Shown one piece after another: positions 9,263-18,779 of a DNA stretch of 64,000 bases. A program made the position numbers and the translations under genes. How positions within the stretch are numbered: the first letter of the stretch is position 1; each line of letters opens with the position of its first letter. Source of the stretch: Methanosarcina vacuolata Z-761 (GTDB taxonomy: Archaea > Halobacteriota > Methanosarcinia > Methanosarcinales > Methanosarcinaceae); contig NZ_CP009520.1 of assembly GCF_000969905.1 (NCBI RefSeq), positions 1,798,001-1,862,000 on the forward strand. The letters run 5' to 3'. The notes beneath the pieces were generated by a model. That model saw only the letters and a program-made list of their open reading frames with translations. It did no database searches and was not told the DNA's origin.

Positions 9263-9450
9263 ATATAACCCCCAAGTTAATTTATTATTTAATATATTAG
9301 AAATCTTGTCAGGACATTGACTAAATTTTGACAGTCAATCAGTTAACATTTAGTATCATTCCTTTCTCCAACACCCGGTTCGGACTTATGTTTACTTTGT
9401 AACAATAATTTCATAAGAATATCCAACAAATCTAACAAAACTTTAAAGCC

Positions 9451-9541
9451 CATTTTTCATTTTATACTCAATTTTCATTTTAACCCAATTTTCATTTTAA
9501 CCCAATTTTCATTTTATACCCATTTTTCATTTTATACCCAA
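9451..9541. repeat. Minisatellite, about 18-bp unit (CAATTTTCATTTTAACC), 5 copies
   Basis: Imperfect tandem copies of an 'ATTTTCATTTTAWACCCA'-type unit in the divergent spacer upstream of the STAND gene. Confidence 0.8.
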
Positions 9542-9761
9542 ATAACCGGTTGTAAATACTGCTTTCTAATATCCCGGACACTCAACGCTCGACGCAGGAG
9601 AGCGGCCTTTTCCATGAAGTCTGCAAAAAAGGTGAAGTTTTAGAATTTTATCAAACGGATCCCTAAAAAAGTTAAAATCTATATCATTTTTATTCTAACA
9701 GTTCTAAATAACAAAATTTATTTTACATGCCTCCAATATCAAAAAAGAATTGGAGGAGTTT

Positions 9762-12671
9762 ATGGATCCAGCCGCTCTCGCCCAGCTCGCTCAGCAAGCA
9801 ACAAATATTCTCATTCCTGCCTTGTCTGCCCTGTGCATTGCAGGAAAACCCGCAGTTGACAAAGGCAAAGAAGTTCTTGTGGATTTGATTTATGAAAAAG
9901 CCTTTGAAAAACTCGGTTCTGAAAGTGGAAAAAGAGCACAGGCTCTGCTGGATAAAATAAGCCCTATAATGAGTTCATCCCTCGAAAAAGCACTTACAAA
10001 AATTCTCAGAAACTCCCAGGATCCAAAAGCAAATGAAGAGCTTCAGGAAGAAATCCTTAAGCTGCTGGTGGAAAATCCAGACCTTGCCAGGGAAATTGAA
10101 CCTATTGTGATAAATTTTAATGTTGAAAACATTGACCAGCTTGCATTAGGAAACTACAATAATTTCTTCAATTTTAAAACGCCTTCTGGAGACGAACTAA
10201 TCAAAATCATTGAGTATCTGGATCAGAAAAGGAAAGAAGCCGCAAATCAGGAAATACTGAACCGTTACAACCCTTCAACCCTTCCATATTATCCCGAAAA
10301 ACTAAAGCTATTTGTTACCGAAAACCGTTCAGAAGAGTTAAGAAAAGCACTTACATATCTCGAAAATCACCGAATTTTACTTATCAGCGGCGTTGGTGGA
10401 GTTGGGAAATCCACCCTTGCAAGGGCTCTTGTAGACCTCAGACCTGTAAACGTACCTGAACCTTTCTGGTTTGACTTTAATCAAAATCAGAGCGCAAAAC
10501 TGGGAGATATCCTTGAAAAACTTGCCTCCTATCTGAAAGCACCAGAAATCGCATCTTTTAAAGACGAAAGGAGAGAGCCCGGAAAATTTGACATTGATAA
10601 ACTCACAGGTGAATTTCAAAGAAGAAGTGAAGTCTGGCTTATTTTTGATGACCTGAGCACTATTCTTGAAGACCAACGTTTTGCAGACAAAGGAATCGAA
10701 CTTCTATTTTCTTCCCTGCGACACAACACCCACAATGCAAAAGTTATCGTAACAAGCAGAACTCTTCCTATCTTTGAAAACGGGGAAAAACTGATTGATG
10801 TGGTAGAAAATGAGGATAAACAGGACCTCAAAGGTTTGAATAAGGATTTTGCAGTTGACTACCTTATTAGTAATGGACTTGACGAAGTGGAACCTGAAAA
10901 GCTGGAAAAACTGGCTATAGGCGTGGATGGTCATCCCCTTGCCCTGAAGTTACTCGTAGAGCTGGTAACAGAATTCGGTGTGAAGGATATGCTTGAAGAC
11001 CTGAGTATGTATCAAAAAGACAAAGAGGATACAATCTTAAAAGCCAGAAAGTTATTCGACAAAATGGCAGGAGACGAAAAAGAACTTCTTGAACGCTTTT
11101 CTGTTTATCGTGAGCCTGTGAGTATGAAAGGGCTTAGGGAAATGTTTACGGAAAATACTCCAATAAACGCTATTAAGAGACTCCGCGACAAGTCCCTTCT
11201 CGAAATCGACCATAAAGAAAACTATTGGCTCCATCCCTTAGTCCAAGAATTCTTGTATCAGGATCTGATTAACAAAAATGAAGTCCACCTAATTGCTTAC
11301 AATTACTATAAATCTCTAAAACTCCCCGAAAACCCAACCAAAAAAGAAGAGCTTCAACCAGCAATTGAAGCTCATTACCATGCATGTATGGCTGGAAAGT
11401 ATGATTTGGCAGCATCTCTCATATGGGAATATAATCTTGTCGATCTTCTGGATCTCTGGGGAAATCAGAGAACCCTAATTGAAATCTATGAAAAATTGTT
11501 GCCTAAGGATCATTTTGTGGATGAACCAATTCTTAAGGACAAAAAGGTTCATGAAAATATTCTTGGAAATTTGGCGTTAGCATACCGTTATCTAGGCGAG
11601 CTAAAAAAAGCAATTGAATATTCTGAGCAGGCATTGAAAATTTCAAGAGAAACAAATGATAGACATAACGAAGGAGCTTGGCTTGGATATATGGGGTTAG
11701 CATACATGGATCTGGGCGAACCAAGAAAAGCAATCGAATATTACAAAGATGCATTGGAAATCTCAAGAAAAATGGGTGATAAACGCAGAGAAAGTGGTCA
11801 TCTTGAAGATCTCGGGTTAGCTTATAGTCATCTGAGCGAGCCTAAAAAAGCAATTGAATATTCTGAGCAGGCATTGAAAATTTCAAGAAAAATGAATGAT
11901 AAACGCAGAGAAGGAAATTGTCTTGGAAATTTGGGGGTTGAATATAGTCACCTAGGCGAGACGAGAAAAGCAATTGAATATAACAAGCAAGCACTAAAAA
12001 TTGCAAGAGAGATCGGCTATAGACGCGGAGAAGGAAATCATCTTAGAGATTTAGGATTAAAATATAGTCACCTAGGCGAGACGAAAAAAGCAGTTGAATA
12101 TAGCGAGCAGGCACTAAAAATTGCAAAAAAGATAGGTAATAGACGTGGAGAAGGAAATTGTCTTGGAAATCTGGGGAGCATATACAATGATCTGGGCGAA
12201 TCTAGAAAAGCGATTAAATATTGCCAGCAAGCAATGATAATTTCAAAAGAAATGGGCTATAGACGTGTAGAAGGAAATCATCTAGGAAATCTGGGATTAG
12301 CATACATGGATCTGGGCGAACCAAGAAAAGCAATTGAATATTATGAACAAGCACTAAAAATTTCAAGAGAGATTGGCGACAGGCGCGGAGAAGGAAATCA
12401 CCTTGGAAATATGGGGTTAGCATACAGTCATCTGGGCGAACCAAGAAAAGCAATTGAGTTTTTGAAGCAATCCCTTGCTATAGGAAAAACGATTGAAGAC
12501 CCGAGGATAATTAGCTTTTGTGAGAAGAAATTGAAAGAACTTGATGGGATTGAAGACAATGAAAACTCAAACTATTATCCAACCTCTAATAATTCTCCAG
12601 ATTCAAGATTTTCTCCGGCTTCAAAAAATATACTTCAGACTATTATCAGCAAGCTGAAGTCCAAAAAGTAA
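9762..12671 (+). CDS. STAND/NB-ARC ATPase with eight TPRs (NLR-like)
   Basis: 969 aa from the ATG at 9762. The frame is open from a TTG at 9750, but the ribosome-binding site GGAGG (9752-9756) fits the ATG. Residues 1-115 form a helical domain starting with a hydrophobic segment. Residues 117-140 carry a short N/F-rich stretch with LALGNYNNF, resembling a RHIM-type amyloid core. The NB-ARC module follows: Walker A GVGGVGKST at about 210, Walker B VWLIFDD at about 290, sensor VIVTSRT at about 328, GHPLAL at about 389 and a winged-helix domain (DKSLLEID ... LHPLVQEFL). Residues about 598-920 hold eight 40-residue TPRs (LGNLGLAYxxLGEPRKAIEY type). Domain order matches NLR-like signalling and defence proteins: TPRs sense, ATPase oligomerises, N-terminus signals. 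No separate effector gene is adjacent. Confidence 0.85.
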   Translation: MDPAALAQLAQQATNILIPALSALCIAGKPAVDKGKEVLVDLIYEKAFEKLGSESGKRAQALLDKISPIMSSSLEKALTKILRNSQDPKANEELQEEILKLLVENPDLAREIEPIVINFNVENIDQLALGNYNNFFNFKTPSGDELIKIIEYLDQKRKEAANQEILNRYNPSTLPYYPEKLKLFVTENRSEELRKALTYLENHRILLISGVGGVGKSTLARALVDLRPVNVPEPFWFDFNQNQSAKLGDILEKLASYLKAPEIASFKDERREPGKFDIDKLTGEFQRRSEVWLIFDDLSTILEDQRFADKGIELLFSSLRHNTHNAKVIVTSRTLPIFENGEKLIDVVENEDKQDLKGLNKDFAVDYLISNGLDEVEPEKLEKLAIGVDGHPLALKLLVELVTEFGVKDMLEDLSMYQKDKEDTILKARKLFDKMAGDEKELLERFSVYREPVSMKGLREMFTENTPINAIKRLRDKSLLEIDHKENYWLHPLVQEFLYQDLINKNEVHLIAYNYYKSLKLPENPTKKEELQPAIEAHYHACMAGKYDLAASLIWEYNLVDLLDLWGNQRTLIEIYEKLLPKDHFVDEPILKDKKVHENILGNLALAYRYLGELKKAIEYSEQALKISRETNDRHNEGAWLGYMGLAYMDLGEPRKAIEYYKDALEISRKMGDKRRESGHLEDLGLAYSHLSEPKKAIEYSEQALKISRKMNDKRREGNCLGNLGVEYSHLGETRKAIEYNKQALKIAREIGYRRGEGNHLRDLGLKYSHLGETKKAVEYSEQALKIAKKIGNRRGEGNCLGNLGSIYNDLGESRKAIKYCQQAMIISKEMGYRRVEGNHLGNLGLAYMDLGEPRKAIEYYEQALKISREIGDRRGEGNHLGNMGLAYSHLGEPRKAIEFLKQSLAIGKTIEDPRIISFCEKKLKELDGIEDNENSNYYPTSNNSPDSRFSPASKNILQTIISKLKSKK
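11560..12510 (+). repeat. 120-bp intragenic tandem repeats encoding the TPRs
   Basis: Eight direct copies of a 120-bp unit, in frame, with high DNA identity between units (for example around 11701, 12301 and 12421). The similarity implies recent expansion or homogenisation by recombination. Confidence 0.85.
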
Positions 12672-12705
12672 TCTTTCAAAAAAAACAGATTTTACTCTTT
12701 AAATA

Positions 12706-12822
12706 GACTCATTTCTTATGGACTCATTTCTTATAAACTCATTTCTTATAAACTCATTTCTTATAAACTCATTTCTTATGGACTCATTTCTTATAGACTC
12801 ATTTCTTATAGACTCATTTATT
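12706..12822. repeat. Minisatellite, 15-bp unit (ACTCATTTCTTATAA), 8 copies
   Basis: Tandem copies differing mainly at the last bases (TTATAA, TTATGG, TTATAG), directly after the STAND gene. Confidence 0.9.
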
Positions 12823-12984
12823 ACAAATTTTTTGTAATCTCTTCTCATGAGCTTGATACAAATATCCCAAAATCAGCATTAAAAGATCCTAACTATTTCT
12901 TTTGCCTTTAAGGAATTTATACATCCTGGTGACTCTAAAAGTCGTAGCAAAAACTTTAAAAACAAGGCAGGAAGATCTAAAAGT

Positions 12985-13854
12985 ATGAAAAGCGGAAGTG
13001 AGAACGGTTCTCCTGAGGCCCTGACAATATCCGATGACCTGGAGCTGGGGGAAGTAAAAGCTATTAGAGAAAAGCTTTCTGAAATGCACAATGACATTAA
13101 AAAAGTGATGGAATTTACCAGCAGGCTGCGTTTAGAAGCTGCTATTGAAAGGTCCAGGCAAGAGTATTCAAATGCTCTTCTCAATCACCTCTTCGAAGAC
13201 ATCGATTCCGGTCTTGAACAGAACATGGTAAAAAAATACCCTGAAAAGCAAAAATGTACTTCTGCATTTACGGCTCTTCTGCAGCAAAATGCAGGGCTTA
13301 TAACGAAAAATAGAGTAGATGACAAATCAATATCGGACAACCGAAAAAAACTGGAGGAACTGAGATGCGAAGCTCCTTACAACAAATGTGAGAAATGCTT
13401 TTCCGAAGTATCGAGCCTTCTGGTAAAACAGGTGAACCTTATGCGCTCTATGAGGATTTATACTAACAACCAGGAACAGAAACCGAATATTTCTGCTCTT
13501 AAAACCTCTGTAGTTATGAGTGAAATCCTTGAGCCGGTCTCAAACCCCCAGCGTCTGGAAATTCTCAGAGCAGTAGCATTCGAAATGAAAAGTTTTTCTG
13601 CTTTTTCCGAACTTACGGGCCTCAGAGGAGGAAATCTGCTCTTCCATCTCCAGAAACTTATGGAAAGCGGGCTGATTCTACAACAGCACGAGAGGGGAGA
13701 TTATATGATTACTGAGAAAGGTTTCAAAATACTTCAGGGTCTAAACGAAATTTATTCTTCACTTCAAAATTATCCACTTCAAAATTCCTCAAAGCAGAAA
13801 CCTGAAAAGAACGATCTCATGGAAAGAAAAGAAAAAACAGAGATGACTATTTAA
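12985..13854 (+). CDS. Winged-helix transcriptional regulator with N-terminal coiled-coil region
   Basis: 289 aa. The C-terminal part (about residues 180-255) is an ArsR-type winged helix: SEILEPVSNPQRLEILRAVA, recognition region LRGGNLLFHLQKLMESGLI, wing RGDYMITEKGFKIL. The N-terminal 170 residues are mostly charged helices (VKAIREKLSEMHNDIKKV) with four Cys in CEAPYNKCEKCF and nearby, which could bind a metal or form a redox switch. The C-terminal tail is Lys/Glu-rich. The ligand and targets are unknown. It lies downstream of the STAND gene in the same direction, but a 300-base minisatellite spacer makes cotranscription doubtful. Confidence 0.75.
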   Translation: MKSGSENGSPEALTISDDLELGEVKAIREKLSEMHNDIKKVMEFTSRLRLEAAIERSRQEYSNALLNHLFEDIDSGLEQNMVKKYPEKQKCTSAFTALLQQNAGLITKNRVDDKSISDNRKKLEELRCEAPYNKCEKCFSEVSSLLVKQVNLMRSMRIYTNNQEQKPNISALKTSVVMSEILEPVSNPQRLEILRAVAFEMKSFSAFSELTGLRGGNLLFHLQKLMESGLILQQHERGDYMITEKGFKILQGLNEIYSSLQNYPLQNSSKQKPEKNDLMERKEKTEMTI

Positions 13855-14080
13855 ACTCAGGTATTTTTGATCCTCAGTTTTGCAGCGTTCAACCTCGCAA
13901 CTTTCCATTTTTTAAGCACTATCTGGTTAAAATTAGCAACTCAGGTGTAGTAATACAGTTGAATGCATTAACTATATTTCAGTGCCGATTAAGTATATAT
14001 CAATAACCTGCCAATAACAGAGTGTAGAATGAATTCTCCGGGGAAATCAAACTGCAAAGATCCAGAATGTCAGACAAAGA

Positions 14081-14090
14081 ATATATAAAA
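14081..14090 (+). promoter_or_regulatory. TATA box of the MTH865-family gene
   Basis: ATATATAAAA, 47-56 bases before the ATG at 14137, predicts a start near 14112 and a leader of about 25 bases containing the site TGAGGAG. Confidence 0.55.
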
Positions 14091-14136
14091 AACACGGAAT
14101 AAAAGTTGAGAAAAAAGCAAAATATGAGGAGTAAAA

Positions 14137-14376
14137 ATGACTGTAAAAGATGATATTCACGGGCAGATCGTTGCAGGCCTTAAAGATGCAAAGTTTCCTA
14201 TAAATACCCCTGAAGAACTGCTTGCTGCATTTCCTGCAGGTGCAGATACTACATGCAGGTCGGGCAACCTTGAAGTTACTGCAGGAGAAGCAGGAAAATT
14301 GCTTACTCCAGCAGATTTTCCATTCAAAGACGCAAAAAAAGTAGCAGACACAATAGTTGAAAGAGCAGGGCTTTAA
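14137..14376 (+). CDS. MTH865-family small protein
   Basis: 79 aa, matching the methanogen MTH865 family (an EF-hand-like four-helix fold known by structure; function not established). Family features are the start VKDDIHGQIVAGLKDAKFPI, the loop AAFPAGADTTCRSG and the end FPFKDAKKVADTIVERAGL. A clear ribosome-binding site (GAGGAG) precedes the ATG. It has its own promoter and terminator. Confidence 0.8.
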   Translation: MTVKDDIHGQIVAGLKDAKFPINTPEELLAAFPAGADTTCRSGNLEVTAGEAGKLLTPADFPFKDAKKVADTIVERAGL

Positions 14377-14390
14377 GTCCTGCCCTTTTA
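14366..14390 (+). terminator. Terminator overlapping the stop codon of the MTH865-family gene
   Basis: GCAGGGC and GTCCTGC form a stem around the stop codon, with one G-U or mismatch position, followed by CCTTTTA. It is compact, overlapping the last codons. Confidence 0.55.
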
Positions 14391-14505
14391 TTACAAAGGG
14401 AGCGCAGAGGGTCACGAATAACCCATTCTTTACAGCCTGTCCTACAACTACCCTTCGTAATAAAATAATTCCCTTTTTTTTGATTTAAAGGCTTTATTTG
14501 CTTTT

Positions 14506-14570
14506 TTTTAGAACTTTTTTATTACTTCCAATAATTTCCGGACAGCCTGTTTAGGGTTGGGTGGCCGCTC
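14506..14570 (-). repeat. Degenerate coding remnant, copy 2 of 2
   Basis: Partner of 5248-5313. The minus strand reads ERPPNPKQAVRKLLEVIKKF before a stop. The two share ATTACTKCCAATAATT and CAGCCTGTTTAG blocks. Confidence 0.5.
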
Positions 14571-14614
14571 GCAATTTGATTTTGTGACAGTTCCTTAGTA
14601 TATATATATTACAA

Positions 14615-14757
14615 ACTCCAGTACCAATAGTAAGAATCTCCGTAACGATCTTACCAATATTACTGTCCCAGAAACAGCTAAAACTCCAGTACCAATAGTA
14701 AGAATCTCTGTAACGATCTTACCAATATTACTGTTCCAGAAATAGCTAAAACTCCTA
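14615..14757. repeat. 68-bp direct repeat, two full copies and a start of a third
   Basis: Units at 14615-14682 and 14683-14750 differ at only three positions; a third begins at 14751. The length is not a multiple of three, so it is unlikely to be coding. Each unit contains TAGTAAGA ... TCTTACCA, a short inverted repeat. Confidence 0.85.
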
Positions 14758-14927
14758 TACCTTCAAAAAGCAGCTCAAACGAGGACAATACCACGGAAAA
14801 AGTCAATGACCAGTGGCAAATTTTGATAAGAAGTGAGGTCGAAGGCCAGCAGCACCGAAAGGCGATAAAAATACAGAAAAAAAGAAAGAAAAAAAAGAAA
14901 GAATCAATCGATCGGAGCCAGAATTAC

Positions 14928-16508
14928 TTAACCGAGGGCCTTTCTTATTTTTCCCATTTTGGTGAGGGTCGAGCATACAAGCTGGGAAACTTCCTCGTCC
15001 ATACAATTTCCTTTACTTCCGGCCTGCAGGAGGTCAGGCTGCATCATTTCTACCAGGATGCGGTATGAAGGTTCGGGGCTGATTTCAAGATCAAAGACCT
15101 CATGCAGGATATCTATATCTTTGCGGACCTCCTTCAGGCATTCCCTGGATAGGAAGCGAGAAGCCACATTGAGATCCAGATATCCTGATGCAAACTTCAG
15201 GTCACCTGCAAGGGAGGGGAAGTATTTTGTAAGCAAGTTTTCACAGGCAGCTTCTCCGAGTTTTTCCCGAGCTTCTTCAAGAGCACGGCCTGTCCCTATG
15301 AATTCCGGAGGCAGACCTATGGAATAAAGAGCGCCTGTAAACTTGATTGCCCTTGGAAGCTGAAGGTCTTCAGCAGGCATACTGGCTTCAAGCTCTTTTC
15401 CGATATCGGCACGGCAGAGTTTAACCATGCCTGAGATATCAGGAGCGCTTCTTGAATAGCCGCCTGTACCTTTGTGCATAAGACGATCCCGCTGCTGTGG
15501 GAGAAGGTCAGCTATCCTGTTTATCACAGGAGCCAGTTGCCTGAGAATCCTGCTGTAGCTTGCTCCAAATATCCCAATGAGGTTTATTATTTCTTCTTTT
15601 TCTTCGACAGAAAAGAGTTCAGGCGTTTCAGGTAGCCTGGCCTTTGCAAGTTTTACAAGGGATTCAGCGTCTCCTTTTTTATGGCTGTACCTGAGCGCGG
15701 ACTGGAGAGTAATGGTTCCAACCCCACGGTATTCCCGGAAAAAGTTCTCTGCATTCTTCAGGTCCAGGTGTCCTCTGAAAGGCAGTGTTCCTGCTCCGAA
15801 TATAATGCCAGTTTGGGTGCCTATTTCGGAATTTAGTTCGCAGATTCCGTTTATTGCGTATTTGCATGAAAGCGTGCTCGCAATGTGCCCAAAAGAAAGA
15901 GCAGAGTCGGATTTACCCAGAAACACCCGGAATTTCTCAGGGACTGTCCCGAAGTGTTCTTTCCAGGAAAGAATCGTATTTTCTGCAAGTTCTTTTGCAT
16001 TCAGCAGCGCAGGAGCATCTTCTATGAGAGGAATTATGCGAGGGACTTCCATTGAGAAACCAAATTCCTTTTTTGCAAGCTCACTTACGTCTACCATGTG
16101 CTGTTGAGCTCCAATAATTTCCCTGACGCTGTCTGTCATGGGATGCACGAATTCGCTGATCGCCTGGACATCCGAGTATTCAAGGGCATTGTAATTAGCC
16201 TCAGCAATTGACATCATAACCATGAGCTGCCTGAACCGGTTTTCCTGAACCGCACTCGGAGCTCGAGGAGTAATAAAAATATCTTTTCCTGGGGTCAGGT
16301 CTGTTTCTTCTATGAATTTTGATACAATCTGGACATTCTGATGGTAGGGAGTTGCCTTCCCTTCATAATCCGGCATATACTCATCACAGCCGAATATCTG
16401 TGCAGCCTCTATAGCTTCTCCTGGCTCTTCCTGCGTCGCAATATATTTTGACGCCGAGTCCGGATGCTGGGTGCACATTACTTTTGGAAAAACGGTTTTT
16501 TTACTCAT
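14928..16508 (-). CDS. ppcA: Phosphoenolpyruvate carboxylase, archaeal type
   Basis: 526 aa from the ATG ending at 16508 (MSKKTVFPKVMCTQHPDSAS); an ATG five codons upstream is less likely. The archaeal PpcA family is about 500 residues, half the size of the bacterial enzyme. Typical segments are CTQHPDSASKYIATQEEPGEA, DEYMPDYEGKATPYHQ and PRAPSAVQENRFRQL near the N-terminus, GGYSRSAPDISGMV, and RILVEMMQPDLLQAG near the C-terminus. It carboxylates PEP to oxaloacetate, feeding the incomplete reductive TCA pathway used by methanogens for glutamate and aspartate synthesis. It is monocistronic. Confidence 0.95.
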   Translation of the reverse strand: MSKKTVFPKVMCTQHPDSASKYIATQEEPGEAIEAAQIFGCDEYMPDYEGKATPYHQNVQIVSKFIEETDLTPGKDIFITPRAPSAVQENRFRQLMVMMSIAEANYNALEYSDVQAISEFVHPMTDSVREIIGAQQHMVDVSELAKKEFGFSMEVPRIIPLIEDAPALLNAKELAENTILSWKEHFGTVPEKFRVFLGKSDSALSFGHIASTLSCKYAINGICELNSEIGTQTGIIFGAGTLPFRGHLDLKNAENFFREYRGVGTITLQSALRYSHKKGDAESLVKLAKARLPETPELFSVEEKEEIINLIGIFGASYSRILRQLAPVINRIADLLPQQRDRLMHKGTGGYSRSAPDISGMVKLCRADIGKELEASMPAEDLQLPRAIKFTGALYSIGLPPEFIGTGRALEEAREKLGEAACENLLTKYFPSLAGDLKFASGYLDLNVASRFLSRECLKEVRKDIDILHEVFDLEISPEPSYRILVEMMQPDLLQAGSKGNCMDEEVSQLVCSTLTKMGKIRKALG

Positions 16509-16776
16509 GAAATGAATCCTCACTGTGTACAGCTCAGACCTTAGTTTACCGCTGAACTGAGTGTTGAACTTACTATGAAATACGCTGCTGAATTTCTTAC
16601 TGAATACGTTAGTGGATTTATTACTATACTTGCAATTTTTTTAGTGAATAGCAGGTAAAGTCCGTTATTGTTAACCATTGGTTTGGTACAAATCAGCATC
16701 GAATCATATTGTTTACTTTATGATAAATGTTTCCGTTTACAATAAGTTGACATTTAACACTTGAGTTAACAAAACT

Positions 16777-16861
16777 ACTGAAACTATAACATAACGATTG
16801 AAACTATAACATAACGACTGAAACTATAACATAATGACTGAAACTATAACATAACGACTGA
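16777..16861. repeat. Minisatellite, 20-bp unit (GAAACTATAACATAACGACT), 4 copies
   Basis: Head-to-tail copies upstream of ppcA, with single-base differences. Confidence 0.9.
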
Positions 16862-16969
16862 GGATTGTACCCTGAAGTCTCAAATAGAAAAGATTATTCT
16901 ATAAACAAATATGCAAAATTACTAAGATAGTTACGACTACAAACTTTTAAAAAGAGTTTGATCAAAAAC

Positions 16970-17030
16970 GGAAAACTGCTTGCCTGCAAATCTTTTTAAA
17001 AAAGACTTGAGCGAAAACTCCAGTAACGAC
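16970..17030. repeat. Fragment of the long dispersed repeat (see 27485-27765)
   Basis: GCTTGCCTGCAAATCTTTTT, then AAAAAGACTTGAGCGAAAAC, a diverged copy of the hairpin end of the repeat near the mfn genes. Confidence 0.5.
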
Positions 17031-17154
17031 ATAGGAATGATAAAAATGTAACTTCAAATTTGCAGTTCAGGAATTGATCTATAATTTCATTATCACAATA
17101 ATGATTCTTGGCAACAAATGCCTTGATATTATACTTGAATCATTCCTAAATATC

Positions 17155-17320
17155 TCTCCTCATTCTCCATATGACTATTCGATGAAAGATGGTCGAATTC
17201 TTTTCATAACGTCTTAATGTCAACTAAAACAAACAGTAAGCTCCTTCTTCATCAAATGGGAGATATCCTATTTCGTCGCTTATCAGCAGTTTGTAATACT
17301 CCTTTTTGTATTCCACAATT
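17155..17320 (-). pseudogene. IS21-family istB remnant abutting trkH
   Basis: The minus strand reads EYKKEYYKLLISDEIGYLPF and DEEGAYCLF, then an in-frame TAG, then RRYEKNSTIF. This is the Walker B region of the IS21 helper ATPase IstB, where CAG (Gln) has become TAG. No Walker A or C-terminal part remains. The fragment begins within a few bases of the trkH stop codon, so a deletion or insertion joined the two. Confidence 0.75.
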
Positions 17321-17324
17321 CTCT

Positions 17325-18695
17325 TCATGAGTGCCAGAACTCCCTTGTAAAGAGTACAAGAACGGTATAAACCTCAAGTCTGCCTACCCACATATTACTG
17401 ATAAGAATGATTTTTCCCAGTGATGGGATTGATTCAAAGTTTGCCATAGGCCCGACAATGTTAAAACCCGGACCTATGTTTCCGAGAGTCGTTATCGAAG
17501 CCGTAGCCGAGCTTACCATGTCAACTCCCAGTAGTGTTAGAAGCACTGTACCTACGACAAAAACACCTATATAAAGCACAACAAAAGAGAGTATTGACTG
17601 CAAAATGTCATCCGGCACTGCTTTATTATTAAAGCGGATAGGTTTAACAACTCTGGGATGAACAAATTTAAAGAGTTCTCTCCTTGCGTATTTTAACATC
17701 AGCATAAAGCGTACAACTTTCATGCCTCCACCTGTAGAACCTGCACATCCCCCGATAAACATGACTGAAAGAACCAGAATTTTTGCCGAATCTTTCCACC
17801 TATTAAAATCAGTTGAAGCAAAACCAGTGGCTGTCATAATAGAGGTTATCTGAAATATGGCATAACGGAAAGAATTGAACGGAGAAAATCCCATATCTTT
17901 GAATAGAACCAATGTCAGTAAACCTGTGAAACCAAGGATATAAAAAGAATAGGCCTTGAATTCCTCGTCTCGAAAGAGAACAAACTTATTAACACGAATA
18001 ACCCGGTAATAAAGGGCAAAGTTTGCCCCCGCAACAAACATGAAAAATGTAAGAATAAATTCAATAACAGGGCTGTGAAAAGCTTCTATTCCTGCATTGT
18101 ATGTAGAAAATCCCCCGCAAGCCATACAGGCAAAGGTATGATTGAGAGCATCGTAAAGGGACATTCCTCCGAGCACCAGAGCCACAACTTCAAGAGCAGA
18201 AATGAGAACGTAGAGCGTCCACAGAATTCTTGCAGTTTCCCGGATTCTTGGCTTCAGCTTATCTTCAGTCGGACCAGGTGCCTCGGCCCTGAATAGCTGG
18301 CGGCCGGCAACTCCAAGCTTTGGTAGAACTGCTATGAAAAGTACAATAATCCCCATTCCTCCAAGCCAGGCGGTGAAAGAACGCCAGAAAAGAAGCCCTC
18401 TTGAATAGCTCTCAATATTTACAAGAATCGAAGAACCCGTTGAAGTAAAACCCGACATTGTTTCAAAAACCGCATCAATAAAAGAGACCCCTTCAAAAAG
18501 AAAAGGAATAGCTCCGAAAACCGCTGCTGCAAGCCAGCTCAAGGCTACAATGGAAAGCGCTTCCTTTTGCTGCCAATCCTCACGGCCTTTAAACCGCATG
18601 AGAAGCAAGCCCGAAATAAGGGTTATGAAAAAAGAGACAATGAAGGGTACAAGAGGTTCCCGGTAGTAAAAAGCTACTAAAAGAGGAACAAGCAT
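17325..18695 (-). CDS. trkH: TrkH-type potassium uptake membrane subunit
   Basis: 456 aa from the first ATG, with about ten membrane segments and the repeated selectivity-filter loops (TMSGFTSTGSS, ACMACGGFSTYN, TATGFASTDFN, TLGNIGPGFN). It forms the K+ pore and is gated by the TrkA subunit encoded just upstream. Homology-like sequence continues upstream of the ATG in frame (LIDNKAVFNALGKILFLL) after AGGTGG, but with ATA where a start is expected, so the N-terminus may be longer or the original ATG lost. The 3' end abuts an istB fragment; the last residues (TREFWHS) may be slightly altered. Confidence 0.9.
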   Translation of the reverse strand: MLVPLLVAFYYREPLVPFIVSFFITLISGLLLMRFKGREDWQQKEALSIVALSWLAAAVFGAIPFLFEGVSFIDAVFETMSGFTSTGSSILVNIESYSRGLLFWRSFTAWLGGMGIIVLFIAVLPKLGVAGRQLFRAEAPGPTEDKLKPRIRETARILWTLYVLISALEVVALVLGGMSLYDALNHTFACMACGGFSTYNAGIEAFHSPVIEFILTFFMFVAGANFALYYRVIRVNKFVLFRDEEFKAYSFYILGFTGLLTLVLFKDMGFSPFNSFRYAIFQITSIMTATGFASTDFNRWKDSAKILVLSVMFIGGCAGSTGGGMKVVRFMLMLKYARRELFKFVHPRVVKPIRFNNKAVPDDILQSILSFVVLYIGVFVVGTVLLTLLGVDMVSSATASITTLGNIGPGFNIVGPMANFESIPSLGKIILISNMWVGRLEVYTVLVLFTREFWHS

Positions 18696-18779
18696 TGTAA
18701 AAGACAGAAGAAATAGAATTTTCCCTAATGCATTAAAGACTGCCTTGTTATCTATAAGAAACCACCTGCCTTTTAAAGT

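Noticed and set aside
17225-17240. In-frame TAG in the istB remnant as a possible pyrrolysine codon
   Set aside because: Methanosarcina does decode UAG as pyrrolysine, but the position is Gln in the family, the fragment lacks both ends of the gene, and C-to-T decay explains it simply.
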